A stretch of DNA of 64,000 nt, taken from Chryseosolibacter sp035628595. GTDB taxonomy: Bacteria; Bacteroidota; Bacteroidia; Cytophagales; Cyclobacteriaceae. The notes under the pieces were generated by a model. The model was not told the origin of the DNA, did not search any database, and saw only the letters and a program-made list of their open reading frames with translations. Positions 51,604 through 60,611 of the stretch are shown here, piece by piece (within the stretch, counting starts at the first letter, position 1; every line of letters begins with the position of its first letter). A program made the translations under genes and the position numbers. The DNA lies in NCBI GenBank assembly GCA_035628595.1, contig DASPJN010000143.1, positions 1 to 64,000 on the forward strand, given 5' to 3'.

Positions 51604-54600
51604 ATGTCTTTACGAACCCCACTCGCATTGACTGTGATGAGCCTGCTTTTGTCTCTCCAGTTAATTGGACAAACCCTCCCGGTAAGGGACAATAAAACCG
51701 ATGCGCAAAACCTGCGTCAGGGTTCCTGGATAATTTATTTCAACAGTTCGTGGAAAGAGATCGACCAGCCAGATAAGGCTGCGTACTATCGACTCATTTC
51801 TTATTCAAATGATTTGCCAGTAGGCATAGTTGCTGACTACTTCCGTAATGGCATTAAACAATGGGAAGGAAATCTTCTAAAGGACAGACCTGAAGTTTAC
51901 GAGGGAAAACAAACGTGGTATTACGACAATAAAAAGATAAAATCGGAGGCTGTTTTTAAGAATGGCGAATTTGTTTCAGCTAAGTCCTTCCTAAGAGATG
52001 GAAGTGTTGCAAATGAAAACTGGACACAAGAGTATTACGACCCCGGCGTTGCTGCGTTTGAGCAACATGATGATTTAACAGCTATCAGATATTTTGAACA
52101 ATGCCTTCCCAACATTGAAGCGATGTACGAACGAGAGTCAGAGGAGTATGTTGATGTGCTCGTTTGGCTGTCGTTGCTTTATTGGGATAAGGATGAAAGC
52201 AAATGGCTGAAGAGTAAGCGTGATGAATTGCAGATCTATCGGGCAATCCGTCAACCTGGCGACCCAGACTTACTTGATGCACTATTTGAACTTGGAAGAT
52301 TTTATCACAGGAGAACGTCCTACAAAGAAGCTGAGGAATTTTTTCAGGAATACCTCAGCCATGAGGCAACATTCGTGACGGGTTATCATGGCTATCATGG
52401 CTGGGCATTGAGCACGCTGGGAGAAATATGCATGGAGACCCAACGATATCCGCTTGCGGTTGAGAAGCTTGAGGAGGCAATAGCGCACTATTCAAAAAAT
52501 CCGCCGAGCGAACCGCTTGAAATTGATCTTGCAAAAACCCGCATGATGCGCGCGCGCACGCTCACAGGTGAATGGACGGAAGGCAAGAAACTTCTCTTAC
52601 AAGAGCTCTCACAGCTAAGAAATAATCCTCGCGCGACAAACGAAGCTTACCTGGGTGTATATTCAGGACTGGGAAATTTCTGCCGGATGAATGGGCAGCT
52701 TAAGGAAGCAGAGAGCTGGTACTTAAAAGGCATCGATAATTTTGAGAGCGAACCGGAGAAAGACCTCATCCATTACATTTCGCTTACAGTTCCGTTGGCC
52801 GAGGTGTATGAACATCTTGGTCTTCCGCATAAGGCTGATAAATATATTGAACTGTCACGCTCCGTTTTCAACAAAGCGAACACTGAACAACAGGGTTATT
52901 ACGAGGCTTATGTAGCCTTCCTGAAAAGACTTGTTACTTACTACAACACACTGGGAAAGCAGCAACAATCAGAAGAAACACTTGTAGAACTCAGAACAAC
53001 TTCCGCAAAAGCATTCGGAAAAAACTCCCTTGAATATGTTTATGCCATTAACGCTGAAAGCGAATATTTCATTAGAAAGAATGAGAGTCTAAAGGAATAC
53101 ATTGATCTGCTGCATGAAGGAGACGGTGTAATTGTCACCTTCGCTCCTGAACGGCTTTCATCGACCGATGTTCGCACAGCAGCCAAGTTATACCAGCTCC
53201 TCGGTACAGCCTATTACCTGGCCGATGCTGCAAATACTGGTCAGCTAGTGAAAGCAGAACAATTTCTTAATCGTTCCGAACAGTTCTATAATCTTCTTCC
53301 TGAACAAGGCTTCATTCCGGAAATGGTCGATGTAAATATTATGCGGGCGTCAATAAGCGAGGTTCAGGGAAAAACAAAGGAAGCGGACCACCTGTACTCG
53401 CTGTGCTTGAGTACAATCAAAAAACATTTCGGTGAAGATCATGTCTATTACGCGAATATTCTGTTTGCCATCGGAAAGAAATCAGAGGTAAGAAGTGATA
53501 TAACACAAAGTCAGCGATACTATCGCGAAGCATTGCAGAAGCAAAATGCGTATCTGAAGAAAATATTTCCTTATCTGAGCGGCGAAGAGAAAGAGTCCTT
53601 TTATCAGGCAAACGTTGAATGGATCAGTAATTTTCAAAGCTTCGCTTCTCTTCACAACGATGAAGAGCCCAGCCTGCGCGACGACTTATATAATCTTCAA
53701 TTATCAAACAAGGGAGTTGTATTGCAATCGCTCAATACCATCGCAGCGTTTATCCGCGAAAAAGGCGATAAGCAACTTATTGCGCTATATGATGAATGGA
53801 GAAAAGAAAAGAACGAACTGGTAAAAGCCTATCAGCGAAGCTTAACGTCTCCGGCCGGCGAGAGTGGCTGGAAAGAAATCGAAGCGAAAGTCAATCAGTT
53901 GGAGCGCGATATCTCCTCACGATCATCGGAATTCGCGCGGTTCGTAGACACCTCCGCACCTTCCTGGAAAAATGTACAAAGGTTCTTAGGTGAAAACGAG
54001 GCCGCTGTTGAGATCACGTACATTCCACGTCAGATTAATGACGACACTGTGTACGTTGCGATGGTTATCCGGAAGAATATTGATCATCCTATCATAGTAA
54101 CGTTGATGCCAGCAAAGGAAGCGGAAGGTCGCGCACTGAAATTCTATCGCAACGCGATACTGTTGAAGCTGGAGGATACAAAGTCGTACGATATTTATTG
54201 GAAACCGCTGGAGAAATCGCTCGAAGGAGTTTCGAAAATTTATTTTTCCGGCGACGGCGTTTATCATCAAGTCAGCATTGCTACGCTGCTCAATCCTGTC
54301 AGTAAGAAATATATCGGCGATGAAACCACGATCCATGTTGTCCCCGGAACAATCGTTCTAACGAATAAGCGACTGAAGCCTGTTTACAAGAATGCGGTTG
54401 TATTTGCTCATCCGGATTTTGGTCGTAAGACGAATGTTTCAACTAAAAAAGAGTCCCGTTCACTTGACCTTGAAAATATCACAGACCTTCCAGGTACAGA
54501 CCGTGAGCGAATTGCTCTTCAGTCGATTTTCTCTGATAATAACGTGAGCGTGAAGGACTACTCGGGCATGTCGGCGACAGAAGAATCTTTGAAGGCTGTC

Positions 54601-55113
54601 AGTAACCCGGCTATTCTTCACATCGCCACCCATGGGTTCTTCTTTTCAAATCTTAACAGGAGCACAAATGAAAACGAATATGGCTTCAGTACCGAGACGT
54701 TAACAGCAAACCCCTTGCTACGTTCTGGCTTGCTGCTGGCGGGCTGCCGTGAGTCACGAACAGATGGTGTCGAGGAAGATGGTATTCTCACTGCATTTGA
54801 AGCTTCAACCTTGCCGTTGCAACAGACTTCCCTTGTAGTTTTGTCGGCTTGCGAAACCGGTTTGGGGGAAGTTAAGAACGGTGAAGGTGTTTTTGGTTTG
54901 CAACGCGCCTTCTTCACTGCAGGTGCCAGACAAATAATGATGAGTTTGTGGAAGGTCGATGACGACGCAACGCAATACTTCATGGTTTCATTCTATGATG
55001 CGCTCTTTAAACTGCAGGATACAACGCTTGCTTTTAATAGCGCGCGTTCCGCTGTAAAAGAAAAATATAAGTCGCCTTATTACTGGGGCGCATTTGTTTT
55101 AACTGGAATCTAA
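51604..55113 (+). CDS. Secreted MORN/TPR/CHAT domain protein (putative cysteine protease)
   Basis: From ATG 51604 the product has 1169 residues: a signal peptide (ALTVMSLLLSLQLIG), MORN/YwqK-like strands (about 30-125, e.g. YFRNGIKQWEGNLLKD and YYDNKKIKSEAVFKNGEF), many tetratricopeptide repeats (about 140-700) and a C-terminal CHAT domain (about 860-1169). CHAT is a caspase-like clan CD fold; the catalytic dyad is visible as His1010 in IATHGFF and Cys1083 in LSACETG. CHAT proteases cleave specific partner proteins. An exported form next to an OmpA-type protein suggests an envelope substrate. The ATG of the next gene follows its stop by 5 bases. No gasdermin or CRISPR gene is nearby. Confidence 0.9.
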   Translation: MSLRTPLALTVMSLLLSLQLIGQTLPVRDNKTDAQNLRQGSWIIYFNSSWKEIDQPDKAAYYRLISYSNDLPVGIVADYFRNGIKQWEGNLLKDRPEVYEGKQTWYYDNKKIKSEAVFKNGEFVSAKSFLRDGSVANENWTQEYYDPGVAAFEQHDDLTAIRYFEQCLPNIEAMYERESEEYVDVLVWLSLLYWDKDESKWLKSKRDELQIYRAIRQPGDPDLLDALFELGRFYHRRTSYKEAEEFFQEYLSHEATFVTGYHGYHGWALSTLGEICMETQRYPLAVEKLEEAIAHYSKNPPSEPLEIDLAKTRMMRARTLTGEWTEGKKLLLQELSQLRNNPRATNEAYLGVYSGLGNFCRMNGQLKEAESWYLKGIDNFESEPEKDLIHYISLTVPLAEVYEHLGLPHKADKYIELSRSVFNKANTEQQGYYEAYVAFLKRLVTYYNTLGKQQQSEETLVELRTTSAKAFGKNSLEYVYAINAESEYFIRKNESLKEYIDLLHEGDGVIVTFAPERLSSTDVRTAAKLYQLLGTAYYLADAANTGQLVKAEQFLNRSEQFYNLLPEQGFIPEMVDVNIMRASISEVQGKTKEADHLYSLCLSTIKKHFGEDHVYYANILFAIGKKSEVRSDITQSQRYYREALQKQNAYLKKIFPYLSGEEKESFYQANVEWISNFQSFASLHNDEEPSLRDDLYNLQLSNKGVVLQSLNTIAAFIREKGDKQLIALYDEWRKEKNELVKAYQRSLTSPAGESGWKEIEAKVNQLERDISSRSSEFARFVDTSAPSWKNVQRFLGENEAAVEITYIPRQINDDTVYVAMVIRKNIDHPIIVTLMPAKEAEGRALKFYRNAILLKLEDTKSYDIYWKPLEKSLEGVSKIYFSGDGVYHQVSIATLLNPVSKKYIGDETTIHVVPGTIVLTNKRLKPVYKNAVVFAHPDFGRKTNVSTKKESRSLDLENITDLPGTDRERIALQSIFSDNNVSVKDYSGMSATEESLKAVSNPAILHIATHGFFFSNLNRSTNENEYGFSTETLTANPLLRSGLLLAGCRESRTDGVEEDGILTAFEASTLPLQQTSLVVLSACETGLGEVKNGEGVFGLQRAFFTAGARQIMMSLWKVDDDATQYFMVSFYDALFKLQDTTLAFNSARSAVKEKYKSPYYWGAFVLTGI

Positions 55114-55118
55114 TCTAA

Positions 55119-57065
55119 ATGTCTATGGTAAAAGCTAACTCACTCAGATTGACGATCCTGTGTATGTTATTCACAGCGATCGTGTTTGCGCAAGGGCAGC
55201 GTTCAACCAACTCAGTTGATGCAGCCTTGAAGCGCGGTAAAGAATTGTACGATGAAGATAAATACAAGGAGGCAATTCCATACCTGGAGCAGGTTGTGGA
55301 GGCGCGTCCCGAAGAACAGGATGCGTTGTATTGGCTTGGCCTGTGTTATCGTTATACAGATCAATTTACTGAGGCGTTAAAGCACTTCTATAAACTCGAG
55401 GAAGTGAATGCTGACTATTGGGCGTGGTTTTACTATGAGGCGGGAATTGCGCATCAGCGGTTAGAGCAGGCCGATCAGGGTATTGAAATGTTTAAGAAAT
55501 TTTTGAACAAATATCCCAATGATGCTTCGCGTCAAAAGTTCAGACACAACGCCCAATACAAGATCAACTATCTTGAACAGCAGAAACTATTGCTATCCGA
55601 GACGTCAAACATGAAAGATCCGGTTGCACTTTCTTCAGTTGTGAACACAACTTATCCGGATTATATGCCGGCAGCCGATCCGACAGGTAAAAAGCTTTAC
55701 TTCACATCGTCGAGGATCGGCGGCATTAGCGAAGAAAGTGCCGACGCAGAAGACGGCGACGAAGACATCTATATGATCGAAAAAATCGGAGAAGAGTGGG
55801 GCGCTCCACAATTACTTCCGGAGCCATTGAACTCCGCCAAGAATGAAGGTGCGGCATGCTTCTCGGCTGATGGCCAGATGATGGTGTACACCGGATGTGG
55901 TCGCGACGGTGGTATCGGCGGCTGCGATCTCTACATCTCAACACTTGAGGGAAGTCAATGGTCGGCACCGGTTAACATGGGCAACGTTGTGAATAGTGAT
56001 AAATGGGATTCTCAGCCTACAATTTCTTTCGATGGGTCGCGTATCATTTTTGCATCTTCAAGACCTGGCGGTTATGGCGATGAAGATCTGTACATGATTG
56101 AAAAGAATTTATTTGGAGAGTGGGGGCCCGCCATGAACCTGGGCGCAATGGTAAATACACCATTCCAGGACATAGCTCCGTTTCTGAGCCAGGATGGGAA
56201 GACATTGTACTTTGCATCTAACGGTCACCCGGGATTTGGCGGTTATGATGTTTTCAAAACAGTATTTGAAAACGGGAAATGGTCTCAGCCGGTAAACCTT
56301 GGAAAGCCATTGAACACGAATCTGCAGGATCGTTATTTTACGATCGGCGGCTCTGGTGAGATCGGCTATCTTGCATCTGATCGCGCAGGAAGTCAACTGG
56401 ATCTTTACTCTGTGGAAATCCCTGAAGACATGCGGCCGCAGCCGACAGTTGTTGTTTCGGGTGTGGTGACAAATGAAAAGAACGGTGAAAAAATTGCTGC
56501 ATACGTGCTTGTCGAAGATATTAATACAAGCGAGCTGATCGCCGTTAGCAAAAGCAATTCGTTAACGGGAAAGTACCTTGTCGTATTACCGGCTGGTCGC
56601 AGCTATAGCGTATCGGCCAACAAGGAAAGTTTCTTTTTCTACTCTCAACGTTTTGAAGTAAGTAACGCATCTCAGTACCAGGAAATCAAGAAGGATATCG
56701 CGTTGAAGCCAATTGAAAAAGGTGCGAAAGTCGTACTCAACAATATCTTTTTTGAAACAGGTAAAGCAACGCTCTCACCACAAAGCCGTTTGGAATTGCA
56801 AAAGGCGATTGACCTGATGAAAACAAATCCCTCAATGGTGATAGAAGTTGGTGGCCACACTGATAACGTCGGTGACGAAGCTTTTAACATGAAGCTCTCA
56901 CACGACCGCGCGAAGTCAGTGAGAGATTATCTGGTGAGTGGCGGGATTGGGTCACCTCGAATCCAGGCGAAAGGTTATGGGAAATCAAACCCTGTTGCTT
57001 CGAATGATAATGAGGAAGGGAGAAAAACAAATCGAAGAACTGAATTTGTTATTCTGGAATTTTAA
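55119..57065 (+). CDS. PorE-like TPR / WD40-like propeller / carboxypeptidase-regulatory / OmpA protein
   Basis: The 648-residue exported protein has a signal peptide (to about residue 25), TPRs (about 33-150), a PD40/WD40-like propeller (about 165-430, with blades such as GKKLYFTSSRIGG, GSRIIFASSRPGG and GKTLYFASNGHPG), a carboxypeptidase-regulatory beta domain (about 440-530) and a C-terminal OmpA domain (about 540-648) with the peptidoglycan-binding motif GHTDNVGDEAFNMKLSHDRA. This is the architecture of PorE, a type IX secretion component, but paralogues with other roles are abundant in Cytophagales. No lipobox is evident. It is coupled to the CHAT gene. Confidence 0.9.
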   Translation: MSMVKANSLRLTILCMLFTAIVFAQGQRSTNSVDAALKRGKELYDEDKYKEAIPYLEQVVEARPEEQDALYWLGLCYRYTDQFTEALKHFYKLEEVNADYWAWFYYEAGIAHQRLEQADQGIEMFKKFLNKYPNDASRQKFRHNAQYKINYLEQQKLLLSETSNMKDPVALSSVVNTTYPDYMPAADPTGKKLYFTSSRIGGISEESADAEDGDEDIYMIEKIGEEWGAPQLLPEPLNSAKNEGAACFSADGQMMVYTGCGRDGGIGGCDLYISTLEGSQWSAPVNMGNVVNSDKWDSQPTISFDGSRIIFASSRPGGYGDEDLYMIEKNLFGEWGPAMNLGAMVNTPFQDIAPFLSQDGKTLYFASNGHPGFGGYDVFKTVFENGKWSQPVNLGKPLNTNLQDRYFTIGGSGEIGYLASDRAGSQLDLYSVEIPEDMRPQPTVVVSGVVTNEKNGEKIAAYVLVEDINTSELIAVSKSNSLTGKYLVVLPAGRSYSVSANKESFFFYSQRFEVSNASQYQEIKKDIALKPIEKGAKVVLNNIFFETGKATLSPQSRLELQKAIDLMKTNPSMVIEVGGHTDNVGDEAFNMKLSHDRAKSVRDYLVSGGIGSPRIQAKGYGKSNPVASNDNEEGRKTNRRTEFVILEF

Positions 57066-57086
57066 GAGACACAAGAAGTATAAATC

Positions 57087-57122
57087 GAATGCAGAGTTGA
57101 TTTACCGACTCTGCATTCTTTC
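57087..57122 (+). terminator. Rho-independent terminator after the PorE-like gene
   Basis: GAATGCAGAGT (57087-57097) and ACTCTGCATTC (57108-57118) form a perfect 11-bp stem with a 10-base loop, followed by TTTC. Confidence 0.75.
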
Positions 57123-57193
57123 TATTGTTCGTCGGCGTGGAATTTGATAGTCTGGTGCGGGGGCTCGTCTGTTTGAGAAGGAAAGTGAGGCGG

Positions 57194-58018
57194 ATGTTTG
57201 AGATATTGTTCTTGTTGGCAATGATCTTCATCGCTTGTGACAAAGAGCATGACGATATTTTTCGTCCAGTACCTCCAACAATTGATGAAAACCCGGATAA
57301 TCTAAATGACACGATCAATGTCTTTGAGGATACGGCTGCAAATGAGGATCCGTCCAAGGAACTAACCTATGACGATTCCTACGGTTACGGCAAAATCGGA
57401 GAGCTTCCTTACCGGTACCTCGTTCCCCGTGATTATGATTCAACGAAAGCATATCCGCTTCTGATATTTCTTCATGGAATCGGCGAAAGCGGCAATGACA
57501 ATGAACGCCAGCTTACCTGGGGCGCACAGATATTTCAACGCGACAGCATCCGGTCGCGGTACCCGGCATTTGTTGTGTTCCCGCAGTGCAAGCGAGATGT
57601 TTACTGGTTTGAGAGATGGGGCATGCATCACCTGGGGATGCTCATGGATTCCTTAAATGAAAAATATCTTTTTGATTCCGCGAGAACCTATATCGCTGGT
57701 CTATCAATGGGCGCTTACGGTACTTATGCAATGGTTGCTGAACATCCGGAAGTATTTGCTGCGGCAATAGCAATCTCCGGCAGCGGTGATGCGAAAAAAT
57801 CGGGCATTATGACGAAGCCAGCCTGGTGGATTGTTGCTGGTGAAAAAGACGAGATCGTTTCAAGCAACAAATCAAAAAGTATTGCTAATGCGCTGATGAG
57901 GCACGGTGCCGATGTGCGCCTCACCATTTACCCGAACGCCGGGCATAAAGAAAGTTGGGAGTATGCCTTTAATGAACCGGATTTCTGTTATTGGCTTTTC
58001 TCCAAGTCTCTTCAGTAG
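57194..58018 (+). CDS. Lipoprotein alpha/beta hydrolase (prolyl-oligopeptidase or esterase-like)
   Basis: From ATG 57194 the 274-residue protein begins with a lipoprotein signal (LFLLAMIFIAC; acylated Cys about residue 15), an acidic linker, and an alpha/beta hydrolase domain. LLIFLHGIGESG holds the oxyanion turn, the nucleophile is Ser in AGLSMGAYG, the acid lies in VAGEKDEIV, and His in NAGHKESW. The layout resembles secreted phospholipase/carboxylesterase or feruloyl-esterase-type enzymes. The upstream TTG start would precede the signal peptide by 23 residues and is rejected. The substrate is unknown. Confidence 0.87.
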   Translation: MFEILFLLAMIFIACDKEHDDIFRPVPPTIDENPDNLNDTINVFEDTAANEDPSKELTYDDSYGYGKIGELPYRYLVPRDYDSTKAYPLLIFLHGIGESGNDNERQLTWGAQIFQRDSIRSRYPAFVVFPQCKRDVYWFERWGMHHLGMLMDSLNEKYLFDSARTYIAGLSMGAYGTYAMVAEHPEVFAAAIAISGSGDAKKSGIMTKPAWWIVAGEKDEIVSSNKSKSIANALMRHGADVRLTIYPNAGHKESWEYAFNEPDFCYWLFSKSLQ

Positions 58019-58024
58019 TAAGAG

Positions 58025-58519
58025 TTATCTTGTCAAGCTTATTTCCTGCTCGAGTTTATCTACGAACACGTTCATAGTGCGATTGAGAATATCAAACACT
58101 TCCTGGAAACCTTTTTCACCGCCATAATAGGGATCAGGTACTTCTCCTTCGCCTTCCGGATCGTAAATGCGCATCAGTTGCACCTTGGAAGCAAACTTCT
58201 CACAGCCTGGGAGCCGCATAATGTTTTTGAAATTGCTTCTGTCCATTGCAAGAATGTGGTCAAACGTTTCAAAATCCGCGTCACAAAGCTGGCGGCCGAG
58301 ATGTTCAATTTGAATACCATTCTTAAGCGCGTTTGCCATGGTTCGAGGGTCGGGATTATCACCGATGTGATAATTCGAGGTTCCACAAGAATCAGCTTCA
58401 ATAAATTGCGTAAGCCCTCTTTCTCTGATTTTATGTTTGAAAACGGCTTCAGCCAACGGCGACCGGCATATGTTGCCCAGGCAAACAAACAAGACCTTGA
58501 TTTTTCCCATATCGTCCAA
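58025..58519 (-). CDS. Low-molecular-weight protein-tyrosine phosphatase
   Basis: The active-site P-loop VCLGNICRSP (about 12-21; nucleophile Cys13, general pocket Arg19) sits at the N-terminus, and the general-acid Asp is in DPYYGG near residue 129, the DPY motif. The 164-residue length is standard. These enzymes remove phosphate from tyrosines, often of polysaccharide tyrosine autokinases, but no kinase gene is near. The ATG three codons in (58510) is an alternative start. Its gene converges with the esterase gene, 6 bases apart. Confidence 0.93.
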   Translation of the reverse strand: MDDMGKIKVLFVCLGNICRSPLAEAVFKHKIRERGLTQFIEADSCGTSNYHIGDNPDPRTMANALKNGIQIEHLGRQLCDADFETFDHILAMDRSNFKNIMRLPGCEKFASKVQLMRIYDPEGEGEVPDPYYGGEKGFQEVFDILNRTMNVFVDKLEQEISLTR

Positions 58520-58613
58520 AAGTTTGCAAATAAAAAAGAAATCCGGATTTGATCGGTTACATACGGCTGCTTCCCGTCATTTATTGACATACATGGTATT
58601 ACCGTAAGGTTTG

Positions 58614-58651
58614 AAAGGCCTGTCTCACCGCCTGAGCAGGCTTTTCTTTTT
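58614..58651 (+). terminator. Terminator-like hairpin upstream of the enoyl-CoA hydratase gene
   Basis: AAAGGCCTG (58614-58622) pairs with CAGGCTTTT (58637-58645) with one G-U pair, and an inner stem CTCA/TGAG extends it. TTTTCTTTTT follows. It lies 38 bases before the hydratase ATG in a divergent region, with no plus-strand gene close upstream, so its transcript is unclear. Confidence 0.5.
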
Positions 58652-58689
58652 GCCGGCAGGAATTCCTTATTTTGCGAAAAATACTTGAA

Positions 58690-59463
58690 ATGGAATACCT
58701 GATCGTTAAAGAGGAATATGCTCCTTTCGTTTCCCTCATTCAACTCAACCGTCCAAAAGAATTAAATGCGTTAAATCTCCAGTTAATGCAGGAGTTGCGC
58801 GATACATTGAAAGCGCTTGATCAGAATGACAAGGTACGGGTAATCATTATTACAGGAAATGAGCAGGCGTTTGCTGCAGGTGCCGATATCAAACAGATGG
58901 CAGACAAGACTGCGATCGACATGCTGATGATTGATCAGTTCAGTACCTGGGATCAAATCCGGAAAACCAAAAAACCAATCATCGCAGCGGTATCTGGCTT
59001 CGCCCTCGGCGGAGGTTGCGAATTGGCCATGACCTGCGACATGATCATCGCTTCAGAATCTGCGCGTTTTGGGCAACCAGAAATAAAAATTGGCGTAATG
59101 CCCGGTGCCGGAGGAACGCAACGCCTGACCCGCGCGATCGGAAAGGCAAAAGCGATGGAACTGGTTCTTACCGGCAGATTCATTACCGGAGAGGAGGCGC
59201 TCGCCTATGGCCTGATCAATAAAGTTGTTCCGGTTGAAATGTACCTCCATGAAGCATTACAGCTTGCGCGTGAGATTGCAGGCATGTCGCCGGTAGCCAC
59301 TCAGTTGGCGAAGGAAGCTGTCAATAGGTCATTTGAAACAAGTCTTGACGAAGGGCTGTATTTTGAAAGAAAGAATTTCTATCTCACTTTTGCCTCTGAA
59401 GATCAGAAGGAGGGCATGAAAGCATTCATTGAAAAACGCAAGCCCGACTACAAAGGGAAATAA
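58690..59463 (+). CDS. Enoyl-CoA hydratase / isomerase family protein
   Basis: The crotonase-fold protein hydrates 2-enoyl-CoA in beta-oxidation or carries out a related reaction. From ATG 58690 it has 257 residues; a TTG 18 bases upstream is in frame. The oxyanion-hole segment AFAAGADIKQM is at about 62-72. The catalytic region reads GFALGGGCELAMTCDMI (about 103-119), with the two glutamates of classical hydratases expected in GGGCELAM and in KIGVMPGAGG-type loop (PEIKIGVMPGAGGTQRL). Both are present, supporting a hydratase rather than an isomerase. Confidence 0.92.
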   Translation: MEYLIVKEEYAPFVSLIQLNRPKELNALNLQLMQELRDTLKALDQNDKVRVIIITGNEQAFAAGADIKQMADKTAIDMLMIDQFSTWDQIRKTKKPIIAAVSGFALGGGCELAMTCDMIIASESARFGQPEIKIGVMPGAGGTQRLTRAIGKAKAMELVLTGRFITGEEALAYGLINKVVPVEMYLHEALQLAREIAGMSPVATQLAKEAVNRSFETSLDEGLYFERKNFYLTFASEDQKEGMKAFIEKRKPDYKGK

Positions 59464-59465
59464 CG

Positions 59466-59505
59466 AAGAGACTGTCCGTTTTGCACACAGCCTCTTTCAT
59501 TTTGT
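59466..59505. terminator. Bidirectional terminator between convergent genes
   Basis: AAGAGACTGT (59466-59475) and ACAGCCTCTT (59487-59496) pair over 10 positions with one mismatch, followed by TTCATTTTGTTTT. It separates the hydratase gene from the convergent DUF6588 gene. Confidence 0.6.
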
Positions 59506-59506
59506 T

Positions 59507-60517
59507 TTATCGCACGCTAATACCCAGGCCAAAGCTGAAGCACGAGTATTTCTGAAGCGTATAGTCCGCGTGTAAAGTTATGACGGCAAGTTTCAGCCGG
59601 AATCCTGCCGTGGCGCGAGGTCCTGATGACGAGAAACCAATCGTGAACGGATCAGTTACGGTTGCACCGGTGTATTCATCCTCGTAGGTTCCTTTCATAT
59701 CAAACTTTGATTTCGCCAGGTTATACCCGAGCGCGCCATAGAGCGTAAGCACTGAAATCTTTTTCGAGATGATTCCCTGCACATTGACGGCGGTCATATT
59801 TATTTCACTTGACTGGTCGGGGTTGGAAGCATCATCAAACTCCGCTTTGATCTTCATCTTCGTAAAACCGACAAAACCTGATAAATCAAAAGGTACATTC
59901 TTCATTACGGGAACCCATTGTTTGATGTCGTGCATAACACCGATGCCAAAAAGGTTTGCCTTCACATCTGAACCAACCTGAGGAATGAATCTTAGTTTTA
60001 AATCTGTTCCTTTAGGCAACCCGAAGCCAAGCTGTACCATCGGTACAGGAACGAAATTTCCACCAAGATTTTTCTTCAGGTCGAGGCCGGAGGGTCCGGT
60101 AAATTCCGCGCCGAAGCCTTCGCGATCTCTGAATACAGGTTTGTGGTTATCTCCACCCGGCCCGAAGATGGTAGGTGCATTTGGAAAATCAGGTGAGTTT
60201 TCGTCAAGTACAATTTGCGACTCCGGTCCCAATACGTCATTTGGCGTGAACCATATTTCATCCGAAGGTATCATCATCACATTACCCGTGAATGTTAGGT
60301 CGAATCCTGCAACCTTATGCGCTCCCGCCGAATTGTACCATCCCTGATTCAATCCCGACGAAATACCATTCATGGCAGGAGCCAGGTAAGCCTCAAGCAA
60401 CTTCTCGCCGTCAGCCAGGCTCTTGTCCAAAAATTGATTGAGATCTTGCGCTGAAGCCTTCGTAGATGTTATCGAGATAAGGATTAAAGCAAAAAATAAA
60501 CACCGGGTGTGTCTCAT
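59507..60517 (-). CDS. DUF6588 family outer-membrane beta-barrel protein
   Basis: The 336-residue protein has a signal peptide (FFALILISITSTKASA, cleaved before QDL). It starts with the helix LNQFLDKSLADGEKLLEAYLAPAM (landmarks LADGEKLLEAYLAP) and GLNQGWYNSA, then consists of alternating beta strands to a C-terminal SFGLGISVR. This matches the DUF6588 family of Bacteroidota, which look like outer-membrane barrels. The function is unknown. It is divergent from waaA. Confidence 0.85.
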   Translation of the reverse strand: MRHTRCLFFALILISITSTKASAQDLNQFLDKSLADGEKLLEAYLAPAMNGISSGLNQGWYNSAGAHKVAGFDLTFTGNVMMIPSDEIWFTPNDVLGPESQIVLDENSPDFPNAPTIFGPGGDNHKPVFRDREGFGAEFTGPSGLDLKKNLGGNFVPVPMVQLGFGLPKGTDLKLRFIPQVGSDVKANLFGIGVMHDIKQWVPVMKNVPFDLSGFVGFTKMKIKAEFDDASNPDQSSEINMTAVNVQGIISKKISVLTLYGALGYNLAKSKFDMKGTYEDEYTGATVTDPFTIGFSSSGPRATAGFRLKLAVITLHADYTLQKYSCFSFGLGISVR

Positions 60518-60611
60518 GTCAGTGGGGTTAAAGATTTAAATTTACTGGAATTTACCACAGGTTAGTTCACCTGATGATTAAAATTCAATTGGTCTCGACT
60601 TCTTTACTCGA

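Noticed and set aside
55119..57065. Definite type IX secretion assignment (PorE) for the OmpA protein
   Set aside because: The architecture fits, but paralogues with the same domains are common, there is no lipobox, and no other secretion genes are in the window.
58583..58619. Promoter TTGACA...TAAGGTTTG driving the terminator-like hairpin
   Set aside because: The -7-like box has one base too many, and transcription would start inside the hairpin, so it could not form.
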